This document shows positions 1 to 12,197 of a stretch of DNA of 64,000 nt, one piece after another. The notes beneath the pieces were generated by a model. The model did no database searches and was not told the DNA's origin. It saw only the letters and a program-made list of their open reading frames with translations. Every line of letters starts with the position of its first letter. The first letter of the stretch is position 1. This DNA comes from Notospermus geniculatus. Taxonomy: Eukaryota; Nemertea; Pilidiophora; Heteronemertea; Lineidae. A program made the position numbers and the translations under genes. The stretch is taken from NCBI GenBank assembly GCA_002633025.1, contig NMRB01000818.1, forward strand, positions 15,147 to 79,146, given 5' to 3'.

Positions 1-173
1 TGCCTATTGCTATAGTATGTCCACATTTATAGATATAATTAATACACCTCGTCAATATAACTTTGATAAATCGTTGCTGGAATGATCCACATGGAACAAC
101 CTGGCGGTGAGATGCACGACCCTGGGAAGGGGAATTGGCATGCCATATTTCTTGCGCGACATACCGGGATATA

Positions 174-414
174 GGGCCGATTTAATAGACGTTTGCTGAG
201 CTGACCATTGGTTCCACCAAAAATAGATAAGCGAGCGAAAAATTCACACCTAAATTTTCACCAAAAAGCCCCGTTTGGATGGATATTAAGCGCTGTACAG
301 AGCTTAGAAAACGGGGCTTTTAGGGGGAAAATTTAGTTCTACATTTTTCGCTCGCTTATCTATTTTTGGTGGAACCAATGGCTAGCTTTTAGCAAACGTC
401 TATTAAACCGGCCC
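174..414. mobile_element. Foldback (palindromic) MITE-like element
   Basis: The two halves are inverted copies of one another for about 110 bases each. The ends read GGGCCGATTTAATAGACG on the left and its complement (CGTCTATTAAACCGGCCC) on the right; inner parts such as AGATAAGCGAGCGAAAAA and CCAAAAAGCCCCGTTT are also paired. There is no coding capacity. I see no clear target duplication. It is most likely a non-autonomous DNA element; the GGGCC ends recall several hairpins further on. Confidence 0.7.
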
Positions 415-756
415 ATAAACATCTTTGGGTCGACTTGACGAGTGGTAGCCTATCGATGTTTTAGACGCCTGGATGCCAAAGTTCCTATTACTCGAACTAG
501 ACGGACAAAAGCTTATGCATACAGGTCCAGATTGTAATATGCAGCAGTCTAACATCCCGTCCTACATGTATATTTTGCTGAATATTCTCCGTAAATTTGG
601 CCCCACCTTCATCCCACATGCATAAGGAAACGGTTCATCCATGACGTGGCATTTTCTAAGTGGTCAGTTTAGGGTGTATTACTGCAATGTACGTCATGTA
701 AGTTTGAGAATCGTGCCTTGGAGTAAACAACAACGTTCCTCCCATCTAGTTTTAAC

Positions 757-1006
757 AACTACACTAACATTTCCCCTTTCCCTGCCACTCCTCTTTTCTG
801 CAACTACACTAACATTTCCCCTTTCCCTGCCACTCCTCTTTTCTGCAATTAACAACTACACTAACATTTCCCCTTTTCCTGCCACTCCTCTTTTCTGCAA
901 TTAATAACTACACTAACATTTCCCCTTTCCCTCCCATTCCTCTCATCCTCGAGTAAACAACATTTCCCCTTTCCTTTCCATTTCCCCTTTCCTTTCCATT
1001 CTTTTC
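757..1006. repeat. Minisatellite, 45/52-bp pyrimidine-rich units
   Basis: Units begin AACTACACTAACATTTCCCC and start at 757, 802, 854 and 906. Two units are 52 bp and one is 45 bp, the difference being a 7-base AATTAAC insert. After the fourth start the array decays into short CATTTCCCCTTTCC repeats to about 1006. The reading frame that runs across it (641-904) is only a by-product of the repeat. Confidence 0.85.
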
Positions 1007-1330
1007 AGACCAAGGCCAATATCCACTGAAGAGCCAGCTAGTTGACAGTGTCTGTGTAGCCTACATTCGTTGGATTACTCAGCAGACCCTCATTTAGCAA
1101 ATCAATGCTAACAAAAGCCGATCTACTTTCGCCCAGCAAGGAACCGGAGTTAGGTCAGCGACGGAGTCAATGAAGTAGCCAGGTCTTGTATTAATTAATT
1201 ACATTATAGTAATTAAATGTCTCCTCTGCTATTGATTCTTTCAAATCCTCTGATGCACAATGCAGTATTCATTGAATGTCCTCTCAACAGCAAGGGATGA
1301 ATTACGTCACTGATATCGGACATGTAAATT

Positions 1331-1390
1331 AGACTGGTCCCCTGCCCTCGAGACGTATTGCTGATTGTTACGAGGGAAGGGGACCAGTCT
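1331..1390. repeat. Perfect 20-bp inverted repeat
   Basis: AGACTGGTCCCCTGCCCTCG at 1331-1350 pairs with CGAGGGAAGGGGACCAGTCT at 1371-1390, nearly base for base, around a 20-nt loop. It is probably the core of a small foldback element; no outer ends could be defined. Confidence 0.6.
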
Positions 1391-1650
1391 GATGCAAAAC
1401 CGGGCATTTTTTGAAAATATACCTTGGCTAGGAATGGACACAGCATGGTCAACCCGACTTTTCATACTGATGTAGTGTGTGGATCTGGCCTGTGAGATGA
1501 GCGTGCATCATACTAATGTGTTGATGTGCATTACAGTCCAAATTTCATGTCTCCGACAGCACTGGCGAGTGACTGCATGAGCCAGGAAGTGTCAGTCAAC
1601 TAGTGTCAGTTGTTTCAAATATGAAAAGGACGTAGGCCTACCATTTCGAA

Positions 1651-1769
1651 GGCCCGTATTTTAGAATGCTCCTCAACGTAAAGGAGTTCCTCAAGGCTAT
1701 TGTTCTCAACAGGAGAACAACAGCCTTGAGGAACTCCTTTACGTTGAGGAGCATTCTAAAATACGGGCC
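1651..1769. mobile_element. Near-perfect 119-bp hairpin element
   Basis: Starts GGCCCGTATTTTAGAATGCT and ends with its reverse complement; the arms are about 55 bases each with only a few central unpaired bases. Non-coding. The ends resemble the GGGCC-TATT ends of the hairpins at 9132 and 10076. Probably a foldback MITE; as RNA it would make a long double-stranded stem. Confidence 0.8.
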
Positions 1770-4660
1770 GAAATCTATTGCTGCTAGACGATGTCTTGGA
1801 ATCCCCACAAAAACATGGTGTGAACCACACCTTGCACTGCAATGCCGAAGCCATTCTTATTCACATCAACTCGCATGACTAGCAAGCGAGCAGATTCCAC
1901 TGCAGTAAATTCGCTTATTTTGCAAATGAAATCACCACTGACGTCTGCATCTCGCTGTATCTAATTCTTCTTATCATGGTGACTTAGTTCGTTAGGAATG
2001 CTAAAATCTTCCCTGATTAAACTCTTTCACTTTTCATTGAATATTTAAGTCCCGGCAGAATATTCGTTCTGTTCCAACTGAACCTGCTTGTCTTTGACGA
2101 GAACTATCTTTGTACTTAGGCTACCTTGAAACCGAATGGTAGCACGGTTTCTGCCAGAAATATTTTTGAGGGTACTAATTTTTTTCTTCAAAATCAGCAA
2201 AAACCCCATGAAATTAAAGAAAATGTCCCTTTCTTTTCTTTTGAGGGTACTACATGTAGCATACCCTCTGGCGGAAACATTGGAGGTCTGCATATATGGG
2301 ATCAGGACTTTCATATATTCTGCCACTTTGGGCTGCAAGCTTCTCATGGTTTGCTGAATGGTAGTCGTAAATTGGACGAAACATCTTTTTGCTGATATCA
2401 GCAACACGAAAAGCAGTTGAAATCTCCCACATTTGTTTCAAACTGCATCTCTTAGTAGACATTTTCAGATAGTTCTCCCAGCTCCTGGCGTGGCCCCTTC
2501 TTCCATCTTGCCAAACAGTAGTGGCTTATCATGATTGCATATTAACTGGCGGCAAGAATATCATAGCTATGGTCATCCTCTTGCTATATTGCCGGCTTGT
2601 TAGGATTATGTGACCCTGGAACCCCGACTAGGAATATTGGGGTCAGCGTTTTCCTGTTCAGGGCAATACTTGCAAGGAACTCATGTCAAGTCCTATCCAG
2701 CAGAAATAATTGAAAATTGGGATATTGGACAAAGGAGGCTTTCAGATTAGAAATCTATTTCAACATATCAGGAGTTTCCATGGAAACAGAGAAGCACTTC
2801 AAAGACTGTCAAAATAACTGTTCAACAGTGGTGTAACAACGGATTTGGGGGAATAACAAGTATATTGGTCAGGAAGCTATCCAGTGGGTGCTGAGATGGA
2901 AAGGAGCTGCAAAAAGAAGCATGCCAAGCACATACCTGTATTACTGAAAGGAGTTTTCAGCATTCTCTTTCGCTCTCAAAAAAACGTTGAACAATACTCT
3001 AATACAGAAATGAAATCGTTGTTGAATCCAATGTAACAAATCATTTGTGAGCTCTGGAGAACAAAAGAGCAAGAATAATAGGTTACACTGTTCATGGAGT
3101 GGACGTTTTATTCGTTTCTGTCTTTTACAATTACACAGGCACTACTGTCCGCTATAAATCAGCTTCAAATCTACGTAGAATTTGTTTCTGGTTCTATTGA
3201 AATCAAATATAGGAACCCTCTGATATCAGTTCTATAGAAAATATATATATTGCCGATGAAATTCCCATATAGGACAGAAATTAGTATATATAGGATTTCC
3301 TGTATACGGCCATTTTCTATAAAGGATTAGCAACGGACTGCGGTGAGTTTTGCCTGTGTATCCCGTGGCTCCCTGCAGAAAAACCAAATGTTCAGCAGTT
3401 TAGGTCCAATATCAGAAATATCGTGATGACCAATGAATGGAAGCTTTTACCCAGTGGAGGAAAACGTTGTTTACTTAACGTTGAGGACTTTTAAAGGCCC
3501 AGTGCAAGGCCTGTAGCAAATTGCTTAAGGCAACATAATGAAAGCAGGGGAAAAATATCCCATTTTACCTGTCTGTCAAAACTTTATAAATTCAAAAATA
3601 GAACCTTGGCCATTTATATTATTTTGTATAATGGAATATAAAATACATCTACCATTAACTTCCAATTAAAGTTTGATTCATCAATGTCAAATTCCCACCA
3701 TGTCTTTTCAGGTCCTTCTTTGTTCTTGCTATTAAGCTCCATGGAAACCCTGAACAACACAGAACATTGATACACCAAACCATTTTCGGAACATAAAGAA
3801 ACACTTAAATCACATCAAAGATAAAATAATAAACAGAATAAAATAAGCATCATGTATTTTTCTTCATTTTATAAAAATGATTTTTGCAAATACGTGAATG
3901 ATTCTCCCGGTCAGCGATTGTCCATGCATAACAGGAAGACCACTGGGAGGCGTGAAGCCTGCTGGTTAACTGTAAAAGAGTTAGTGCCTTGCGCACTGGG
4001 ACATCAAGAAATATTCATTTGATAATTCATAGTCTTCCCTCCCTCTGAGTTATTCACACATTCATTCTGCAGCGGTTTGCATATTCAGAACGTCACTGCC
4101 TGAATTAAATGGACTTGTTCATTAGTACCACAATGGCCACTATACCAATCTGAAAGCACTACTCCCGGTCGTGCTAATGGGCAGTGTTCACTTAATGTGA
4201 AATGCATGCAATATGGACTGTACATTTCAGTGACATTTATTTAACTTATTCGTACCAATCACGCAGTTCGCAAAACAAATGTACACATTATGAAGGCAAA
4301 CTTCGGTGAAATGAAATTTGTATTCTTTTTGGTTCATCTTAGTGGGTGGAGTTCAGGACCACAGGATACAGGAAAATGATTTGTGTGCTGAGTAAGCAGT
4401 AATTCAGGGGTCCCGTCGAACTTAAAATGCTCTGAAATAAAGTATTTAACGGTATGTTTATATTTTTGTGGGATCAATTAGAACAGCAAAGTAGAGAAAG
4501 TAAGTGCAAAATCAGATTCGTTTCAAACACAGCGAGCATCTCCATTTAATAATTTCCCAATTAATGGCAAATTCCACCCCCAAGATTACTTCAGAGTTAC
4601 ATGTATCAGTTACCATTCAAAGTGATGTTGGAACAGCACTGGCTTTCGTTCTAAATTAAA
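1770..4660. other. Intergenic, no gene recognised
   Basis: About 2.9 kb without a supportable gene. Short open frames occur on both strands around 2045-2462, including a minus-strand one at 2250-2462 of fairly ordinary amino-acid composition, but I recognise no family and see no splice context that fits. AT-rich inverted bits occur near 3228-3320 (CTATAGAAAAT against ATTTTCTATA). Confidence 0.4.
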
Positions 4661-4825
4661 GCTGTGTGTACACTGGCAACAGTTTTCCAACATGAATAAC
4701 ATTATAGCAACATCTGAACAACATGTCGGAAAACTCTTTTTCCCTGTACACACTATTAGACAACATTCACGCCCAACCAGGTGTTGTTGCATTGAATGTT
4801 GGAAAAATGTTGCCAGTGAACACAG
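4661..4825. mobile_element. MITE with about 33-bp terminal inverted repeats
   Basis: The left end GCTGTGTGTACACTGGCAAC, continuing AGTTTTCCAACAT, is matched in inverse by ATGTTGGAAAAATGTTGCCA, continuing GTGAACACAG, at the right end. It is 165 bp with no coding capacity. A diverged relative at about 11725-11998 has another element inserted in it. Confidence 0.7.
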
Positions 4826-5593
4826 TCCTTTTCAATGAAATCCAACCTTAGCCTATTTGAAATACATATACGATCAGATCTATTCCAAGTGGTAATTTCT
4901 GAACAACTAATAAGCCATATATGGGAAATAAGAAAACGAGGTGGCATTGTCCTTAAATTCAATTAGGCAATAATTTACCTGGCAATTCAGAAAGTAACGT
5001 CAGTGAACACCTCCCTGTCCTCAAAAGGACGGGATTCGATCTAGAGATAACAAGCATGTTTCTTATCAAAGTATCATCAGTTACATTACTGACAATGCTC
5101 AAGCGGCTTAGTCATCATGTATTGTCCATACGGGATTACCTTCTCATCTGTGAACAATTGTGGCTTCAGATTATGATGGGATATGATTGTCCTCATTACG
5201 GTCCTAATCATGACCAAATGCAGAGAAGACGAAATTTCATATTCTCTCAATACTAGTAAGTGGTGAGTGTCCGCATCTCATTTCTTTAACTCCAATCATG
5301 CCGAATCGTGTGCATTCCTCCTGGTGTGTTATCACTGGTGGTCATTGTCATAATCATGGTTATCAAGAGCCATTGGGACGGTTATTTGAAAGAGGGACAG
5401 AGAGATAATAGAAGAAGTACACTAATGAACCAAAGGCACCCCAGCAATTACAAGTGCAGAGTTCTCAAGAAGAGTAGCTGAAGAAATAAGAAGAGTCCCT
5501 GGGCAAAATTACGTCTTCCTTGGATGGCTTTCTGAAAGAAAATATAGGGGAGTATGCCACACTTTGATGACTTCAGCGGACTGAAGAATTATG

Positions 5594-5752
5594 GATGAGT
5601 TTCGCTAGCAGCAGCCATCTTGCTAAAAGTAGGTCATCGTCATGGTGATTTCCTCCACTGGGGGATGGGAGAACCAATCATCTGTCACTCTGGAAGAAAA
5701 TTCCCATGGAGATGACCTAATTTTGGCAAGATGGCTGCCAGTGAAACTCATC
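5594..5752. mobile_element. Foldback element, about 160 bp
   Basis: GATGAGTTTC at the left end pairs with GAAACTCATC at the right; further in, GCAGCCATCTTGC pairs with GCAAGATGGCTGC and TAGGTCATC with GATGACCTA. It stands two bases from the next inverted-repeat element. Confidence 0.6.
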
Positions 5753-5754
5753 TG

Positions 5755-6003
5755 CAGGCCCGGATCCGGGGGAGCGTGGGGGGGGGGGCGTAGGCCCCAA
5801 GCAGAGCAATGATTTTTTTAACAAGAAAATATTTATTCAGATAAAAATTCGAATACTCAGATCCCAGGAAAATGCATCTAAAGCAGTTAAAAATTGTCAA
5901 ATTTTTATGGGGGAGACCCCCGTTTGGGCTTCACGCTTTCGGTGCTCGCCACCTTTGTTGAGCTTCGCCCCCCCCCCTTCGCTCAATCCTGGATCCGGCC
6001 CTG
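5755..6003. mobile_element. Inverted-repeat element with CAGGSCCGGATCC ends
   Basis: Left end CAGGCCCGGATCCGGGGGAG; right end reads CGCTCAATCCTGGATCCGGC followed by CCTG. A CAGG start is usual for hAT-type MITEs, but the flanking 8-mers do not match, so the family is not settled. Contains two poly-G/poly-C runs. Confidence 0.6.
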
Positions 6004-7026
6004 AGCTGCACAAGAATGTAAGAAAGGTTCTCAGAATGTCATTAGCATACATACATTAAAAATTTTGGACAAATAAGTCATTTTGCTGCAAAATGGTCCT
6101 CGGGTTGTGGAAGTACCCAGTCGTGTAAAAAATTAACTATAAAATTGTAATGTGGATATGGTTGTTTTAAAGAAGTGGCAATGGCACTGGTTGAACCTTG
6201 GAAGTTTTAAACATTAACGAATCAGCTCCTCATGATTATAAACCTGAAAGAAAATAACACTGACTGTCCCGTTTATAATTGTCCCATATATCATCCCTTA
6301 ATCAGGATAGATTTAATCAAAAGCCATTTCCCCAAAGTATGCTCCCTGCCGTTGCATCAATCTCGACTTATTCATGTTTATTATGAATGGTATCTATAAC
6401 AATGGCTGGCAAATATGACAGTAATGAAAATAAACTTGAGAAGAACAGTTGCCCGTTTCGTGAAAATCTGATTTGCTCTCAAGGGTGATCATGATTTCAA
6501 GAATGATTAAACAAATAGATTTTTATATTTTGTTTATGGATTGAATAAATAACATCTTAAAAGGGCTATGGGGATTGAATACGTTTGGGGATATCTTTCA
6601 TCTAAAGGGTAAAGACGATGAATGTTACTGCGGCTGAACGAAACAATGATTTAATATCAGTTTATAGATCCAAGGTTTTCGCAATTTTTAATAATAATTT
6701 TATCAAAAATTCATATTTGATTTTATCCAATTAAAGTGTTTTGAGGGATAACAAGGCATTGCCCTTTCTAAACGCAGTAAAATCAAATGATGACAATGTT
6801 GAGTATTTAAAACATTTGACAAGGTAAGCACCTGAAAACATGCATAAAACATTGGTTGACAGTTTTTCCTCTAGGCTACTTCATCAAAAGAGAAACACAG
6901 TGGAAGGGAAGTAATTCTTTTGTCAAGGTCTTCCTTGTAAAACAAAATTTTGAACCTCAATATACAACCCTTGCACGAAGCCAAAGTCTTAAAACATTTG
7001 CAGGTCTATACACCATCCCTGTAAGT
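6004..7026. other. Intergenic, nothing recognised
   Basis: AT-rich unique-looking sequence between two inverted-repeat elements. No open frame with recognisable content, no tandem repeat and no RNA gene seen. Confidence 0.4.
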
Positions 7027-7146
7027 CAGGGGCCATATTCATAAACATACTTAAGTCAAAGTGTGATACTTATCTTTTGTGTTGAACAAAAGATAAGTGT
7101 CACACTTAGACTTAAGTAGTTTTATTGAATATAGGCCTACGCCCTG
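7027..7146. mobile_element. Hairpin MITE, CAGGGGCCATATTCATAAA type
   Basis: Left end CAGGGGCCATATTCATAAAC; the inner stem ACTTAAGTCAAAGTGTGATAC pairs with its slightly diverged complement, and the centre reads TATCTTTTGTGTTGAACAAA. The right end has degraded to ATTGAATATAGGCC...CCTG. The element at 10270-10397 has the same stem and centre, so these two are copies of one family. Confidence 0.75.
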
Positions 7147-7699
7147 AAGCCAAAGTATTGACTGGACACCCAAGAAATGACTTCTTAAAAAACGTCATTA
7201 AAACCGAAGGGTGTATGCATGCTGCGATTTCGTTATCTTATGCAACTCTAACTTTCTTCATCTGTACTTCATTGGCGACAAAACCTGCGGCAGAGAAAGA
7301 GCTTCCACTCCACGTACATGTACGTATTTGCATGGTGTACTTGGTCATCCAGCTCGGTGTGACTAAATAAATCCTCAATTCTCTCAGCATTGGGACACAC
7401 TCCCCACGATCAAAATGATATGCATCGGGCAATCAATGTGTGTTTTATCATGGTGACCAGCCTAGCACTAGTTGATAATCCACATTTGAACAGCCAAGAT
7501 TATCATGCTGGCTAGAGGCTGAAGGACAACAGCATATCATTAGGATCGATGTCGTCTGTGTTTGGTTTACAGGCACGAAAAAAGTTGACATCACCAAAAA
7601 CAATATCACGCCGTCCTGTTGAATACATTTTTAATGTGCATGTTATAGTGTATTTTTCAGAGGAAATCGAACAATAGAACACCCTCCGCTAAAGGGTGA

Positions 7700-8085
7700 G
7701 TATAGCCGTGGTTACACTACATAAAATCCCCGTTTTTTTGCCGTCACACCTATGATTTGCCGGGCTTCAAGAAACCCGTGTGTGAAAAACACGGGTTTTT
7801 GAAACACGGCAAGCTCGCCGTGCTTTTCGAAATCCCCGTGTTTTCTTAGCTTTTAGCACGGCTCAGATGGCGCAGCCATTAAAGTGACGTCGTTTTCGCG
7901 CCTCCAACGATGTTTAACAATACAGAAATGACTGAAGAGTTAGTGCATGCAGCGCACCTGTCGCCGGGCTACTTAACTACAATGTAGTAGTGTGACCTCT
8001 CGGCGGGCTTTTCGTACACACGGGTTTGACATGGGTCTGGAAAAACACGGGTATTTTCAAAAGGTGCAACTGTAGCTTATGTTTA
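7700..8085. repeat. Cluster of CCCGTGT/ACACGGG inverted motifs, possible decayed element
   Basis: CCCGTGTGTGAAAAACACGGG forms a local hairpin near 7769, and ACACGGG/CCCGTGT words recur to about 8055. GTTACACTAC at the left and GTAGTAGTGTGAC near 7985 are partly complementary. It probably is an old inverted-repeat element, but clean ends could not be drawn. Confidence 0.35.
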
Positions 8086-8722
8086 CCAGCAAAGTTCGGA
8101 CAAACATTAGATAACAACTAGAATTTATTGTCGAAGGTGAGACAGGACAAAAGCAGGGTCGGACAAACACAATGAAATTGACAAGTCCTATACATGTACG
8201 TCATTGGGGCGGTTCACTATTTCATACGTGTTCCCTCAAATATTAAGATGTATATTTCATCTACCCCCAAGATAAGAATAAATGCATATTCAGCGCTGAG
8301 AGAAAGCACTGGTGTGATTATTACAGGAATTATCCCCGGGCAATAATATTGTGGTCAGAAAATGTCATTTCCTGTTTCTTTCTTCCTTTCGATAATAGCT
8401 GCCATTTATTTTGCAATCCTGAAGTAGCGAATGAGAACAAGGCGTGGTGACGAAAATCAGTGTTGTAAGCTTTATTAGTGTACATGTATTTGCTTTGTGT
8501 GGTAGACCTTGATACAAAAGTATAACCTCAGACTAGTGTTGTAGTCTAGAAAAATAAAGTTGAAATGAAATAAATTGAATTACATTGCTTGATCAAGTGA
8601 CTGCAAGGAAGTTTCTACAACCCACTAAGTGATATTGTACTGTAATAATCTCCTTACACTATGACATGTAAAATACATGTACAGTACATGTTCATGTAGG
8701 CCTACATGTAGTTTTGGATAAT

Positions 8723-9099
8723 GGGCCGTATGCATAAAAATGAAGCATTTACTTCTAGCAAAAGCAAAAAGTAAAAGCAGTTGCTTGAAGCCAAAAGTAA
8801 AAGTAAAAGCAATTACTTGGTTTCATGTGCATAATCGTTTACTTCTACTTCAAAGCAAATGCTTATACTTGACAAGCATTTGCTTGTTTACCAAAGGTTC
8901 TACAGTTAGAGCAATTGCTCAGTATTATGCATATGAATTCTAGTATTTGCTAGAAAGGAACAAGTAAATAGTAACTGCTTTTTCTAATAGCAACTGCTTT
9001 TTAGCAAAAGCATTTACTTTGGGTTTTATGCATACGGATGGAAGTAATTGCTTCAATTTTCAAGTAAAAAGCATTTGCTTTTCTTTATGCATATGGACC
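8723..9099. mobile_element. Inverted-repeat element, GGGCCGTATGCATAAA ends
   Basis: The left end GGGCCGTATGCATAAAAA is matched by TTTATGCATATGGACC at the right. The interior is packed with AGCAAATGCTT, AGTAAAAGC and AGCAATTGCT words in both orientations, so much of the 377 bp can fold on itself. A short open frame inside (8740-8943) is translated repeat. Confidence 0.65.
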
Positions 9100-9131
9100 A
9101 TTGAGTTAATTTGAATTGACCAGGAGATTTA

Positions 9132-9244
9132 GGGCCATATTTTACATGTTTTAGAACGCTCTTTAACATTAAGGTCCACCTTAAATCTATTGTTCTCGAT
9201 GGTTTTACAATAGACTTAAGGTCGACCTTAACATTGGGAAGCCC
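9132..9244. mobile_element. Hairpin element, GGGCC/GGGC ends
   Basis: The inner stem TTAAGGTCCACCTTAAATCT pairs with AGACTTAAGGTCGACCTTAA around a short loop. The left end GGGCCATATTTTAC extends further than the right end (GCCC). It shares TTAAGGTCCAC-type stem words with the element at 10076. Confidence 0.55.
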
Positions 9245-10075
9245 TTTTTGAAATCATTTTGGTTGAAGCGTATCATAGGTGACCTTTTTGGGATCGTGCA
9301 TGTGGTTTGTCTCAGAAAGCTACACATCAATGCCCAAGGACATAATTTTTCACTTTATGGCAACTTTTTCCCAACTATGGCATTCCACTTGATCCTGATA
9401 TCCTCTGATGGTTCCTCAAACCTGTACGTGGGCTAATTGATCTCTACGCTGAATGTACGATCACGTCATAGCCCCGTCATAGACGATACGTCCTCATCGT
9501 TTCTTGCTTTATGTCCAGATAACCCCTCTTCTCGACAGTCTTCATCCTGAGCATGTAATCTGAGTCATCATATCCATGCCTTTATATGACGTCTGACTGG
9601 TCCTAATCAGCCCCTGTACATGACCTTCCAGCTCAGTCGCCATTACAGTAACACTTCCATACGAGTGGACATCCCCCTCTTAGCCATCACCATGTAAATC
9701 AGATCACCTATTTATCCCAGAAAACTGATGGTATTCTAACCAATCACTGTAAACTCTTCCACAATGCACAATCATCAGCGTGATTTGTGTAGCAGTTAAG
9801 AAATCAAATTGCTGTTTTCAATATCTCTCCGATGATATAGCCAATTTTTCACCGCTGATGTCTTCGTTATGGCCGGAAATGAACAATCAGCCTAGCCTAT
9901 GTGGAATCTTCCCGACACCTGATTGGTCTACCTGGATATTAGCCACATGTAGGACAGGGGATTTTCATGACAAGCCTCAAATATCACGAGATGGAAGTCA
10001 AAGTTGCTGAACATGCATCAGAAGTGAGGACAATAATGTGTTTCAATTTCATCAATTTTTAAACACAAAAACATT

Positions 10076-10269
10076 GGCCCGTATTCTACAGGGTGGGCCA
10101 GAGAAAGTGTCCCTCGAACAATAGAAATGCTGTTGTTCGAGGGACACTTTCTCTGGCCCAACCTGTAGAAGCCTCCTTACTCTAAGGTCCACTTTAAGCT
10201 TCTGTATTCTGCCTTGCAAACAATAGCTAAACCTCTAAACCTTAGAGTTAAGGAAGCTTCTAGACGGCC
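10076..10269. mobile_element. Compound hairpin element
   Basis: Begins GGCCCGTATTCTACAGG. A perfect inner palindrome (GGGCCAGAGAAAGTGTCCCT and its complement, 10096-10161) sits inside a second, weaker inverted repeat of CTTACTCTAAGG against CCTTAGAGTTAAGG, ending at GACGGCCC. It looks like one foldback element inserted near the end of another. Confidence 0.55.
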
Positions 10270-10397
10270 CAGGGTCCATATTCATAAACATACTTAAGTC
10301 AAAGTGTGATACATGTACTTATCTTTTGTGTTGAACAAAGGATACACATGTAAGTGTCACACTTAGACTTAAAGTCGTTTTATGAATATGGGCCCTG
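10270..10397. mobile_element. Hairpin MITE, CAGGGCCCATATTCATAAA type
   Basis: The ends are CAGGGTCCATATTCATAAAC and its complement GTTTTATGAATATGGGCCCTG (one extra base). The stem continues with ACTTAAGTC/AGTGTGATAC. It is a sister copy of the 7027 element and better preserved at the right end. It abuts the preceding element directly. Confidence 0.8.
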
Positions 10398-11724
10398 AAC
10401 TTTGGTGCCAAAAAGTGTTCAGCGGGTTGCAAGGCGACCTTGCTGGCCATTTCTTCAGCACCAAGATGTAAAGCACAATACACCGCCTCAAGAATGTTGA
10501 TGTGACAAGCTGCTTTTAATCCAACACAGCAAAGCTTAGACACAAAGCCAATAGCCTCGCCGTAATCAACTTAAAGTAAATAGGTTTGAATTAAATTAGA
10601 CACAACAGCAAAAGGGATAAAGTTTGATCACTCGTGATCAACATTTGCATGCGTCTCTTCCAATGATAGGACTGAGGCAATGCAGGCTACATTAGCGTTA
10701 GTCTTGATGGATCGAACTCAGTCTTTAACCCTTTCAAATGAATGAGATTGCCAGTGCCCCAGACTCATTCCTGCAATGGAATGCTTGCTATTGCCTCATT
10801 TGAAATTTGCAGACTCAAAACCCTCATCATGATCATTTTTTATGTATTTTTTTTTATCATTGGAAACGTCTATAACGTATGAAAAGAGGTGGTGTCTCCC
10901 ATGCAACTCTGAATGTAGGCCTACCACAAACCAGTCAGACTGTACATGTACCACAAACATAGTCAGATTTTAAAGGCATAAAGCAATTGGAGACTGTACG
11001 ACATTGGGTTACAAATTATGGCATATCACAGAAATAATATGCACCGTTTGGTGCCCTGCCAAGCAAAGTAGAACCTCAAGCAGGAGTGTTTTGCACGATC
11101 ACAATCAAAACTTCATTTTATGGCTGGCTTATCATCAGATTTCCCAATAAGCTTAGCCAATATACAAAGATACAAGCCAAATACGGTTTGTGTGAGAAAT
11201 AATTGTGATTAATGGCGTGAATCGTCACCAGGACCTGCTTATTTGGATCAGGAGAAAAGGTCCAGTCAATCGTTTGGTCAGGAAATGACCTGCCAGGAAA
11301 GGAAGCCCTTCTACAAGGAATCCATCAGAATTCAACTGTTGTAATTGTATAACCCAACCAAGGGCGTAGTTCGTATACAAGAAAAAAAAATGCAAGAGAT
11401 ATAGCAGCTGGTATATCCGGGTACTCCATAGTTTGCTGTCTTCTGCACGGTTCCATCAGACTGCCTTTCCTGCTTGCAGTACAACGAGAAAGAGCCACAC
11501 ACACCCACTACTAAAAGTTACGAACTGTAAAGCGTGCATGAAAAGGTAAACCAATGAATGCAAATGGCCCTTTTCACAGATGAAAGAAAAGGTCTGTGTG
11601 CCAAAAAGTCATTGAGTGACGGATTAAACGGGGATTGAACAATGGATCCGATGTACAATGGAAACTAATCCTAACCCTGACCTAAACGTCACATCCGTCA
11701 GGGAATTCTAAAGTTCAGCCAAGA
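10398..11724. other. Intergenic, nothing recognised
   Basis: About 1.3 kb with no supportable gene. The minus-strand frame 10319-10543 overlaps a hairpin element and is not credible as a gene. Contains a run of A/T near 10845 but no structured repeat. Confidence 0.35.
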
Positions 11725-11998
11725 TTTTTCCAGTGAGTTGTTGAAATGTTGCTCTAACTTGTTGGCCAGTGTATACACGGTCAAAAGAGCGTGTTGGTTA
11801 GGAATGCTGTGTAAATGTTGGGAAAATAGGGAGCTGAAGAAATCAAACGATAAACGTTAACTTTACAACGTTATTTTTCATACTGCGAATTCACCAGATT
11901 ATATATTGCATTTTCGGTGCAAAAAATAACGTTGTCGTGAAGTTCAACGTTTATCGTTTGATTTCGTAAACTCCCTAATGTTGCCAGTACACGCAGCT
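11725..11998. mobile_element. Diverged MITE related to 4661-4825, split by an insertion
   Basis: The part left of 11827 ends GTTGGGAAAA and the part right of 11977 resumes ATGTTGCCAGTACACGCAGC. Together these match the right end of the 4661 element (GTTGGAAAAATGTTGCCAGT). The left boundary is approximate; GGCCAGTGTATACAC near 11765 would be the opposite inverted repeat. Confidence 0.5.
11827..11977. mobile_element. Nested hairpin MITE, TAGGGAG...CTCCCTA
   Basis: The ends are TAGGGAG and CTCCCTA; the stem AATCAAACGATAAACGTTAA is matched by CAACGTTTATCGTTTGATTT. It lies inside an older MITE whose sequence continues in register on either side. A second copy follows at 12036. Confidence 0.75.
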
Positions 11999-12035
11999 GT
12001 AACCACTGAACTGGGAAACGGTCAATTACTTATAT

Positions 12036-12197
12036 TAGGGAGGTTTAGAAATCAAACGATAAAAGTAAACTTTACGACAACGTTATTTTTCATTTTTACT
12101 AGGCTACACATTCACCAGATTTTATATCGCATTTTTGGTACAAAAATAACGTTGTCGTTAACGTTAACGTTTATCGTTTGATTTCTAACCCTCCCTA
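12036..12197. mobile_element. Second copy of the TAGGGAG hairpin MITE
   Basis: Ends TAGGGAGG and CCTCCCTA; shares with the 11827 copy the stem AAATCAAACGATAAA, the loop phrase CACATTCACCAGATTTTATA (slightly diverged) and the AATAACGTTGTCGT stretch. Two copies within 400 bp define the family. Confidence 0.8.

Noticed and set aside
641-904. 87-codon frame near the left end
   Set aside because: It is minisatellite sequence read as protein.
2250-2462. Minus-strand 70-codon frame
   Set aside because: Reasonable composition but no family, no splice signals that fit, and plus-strand frames overlap it.
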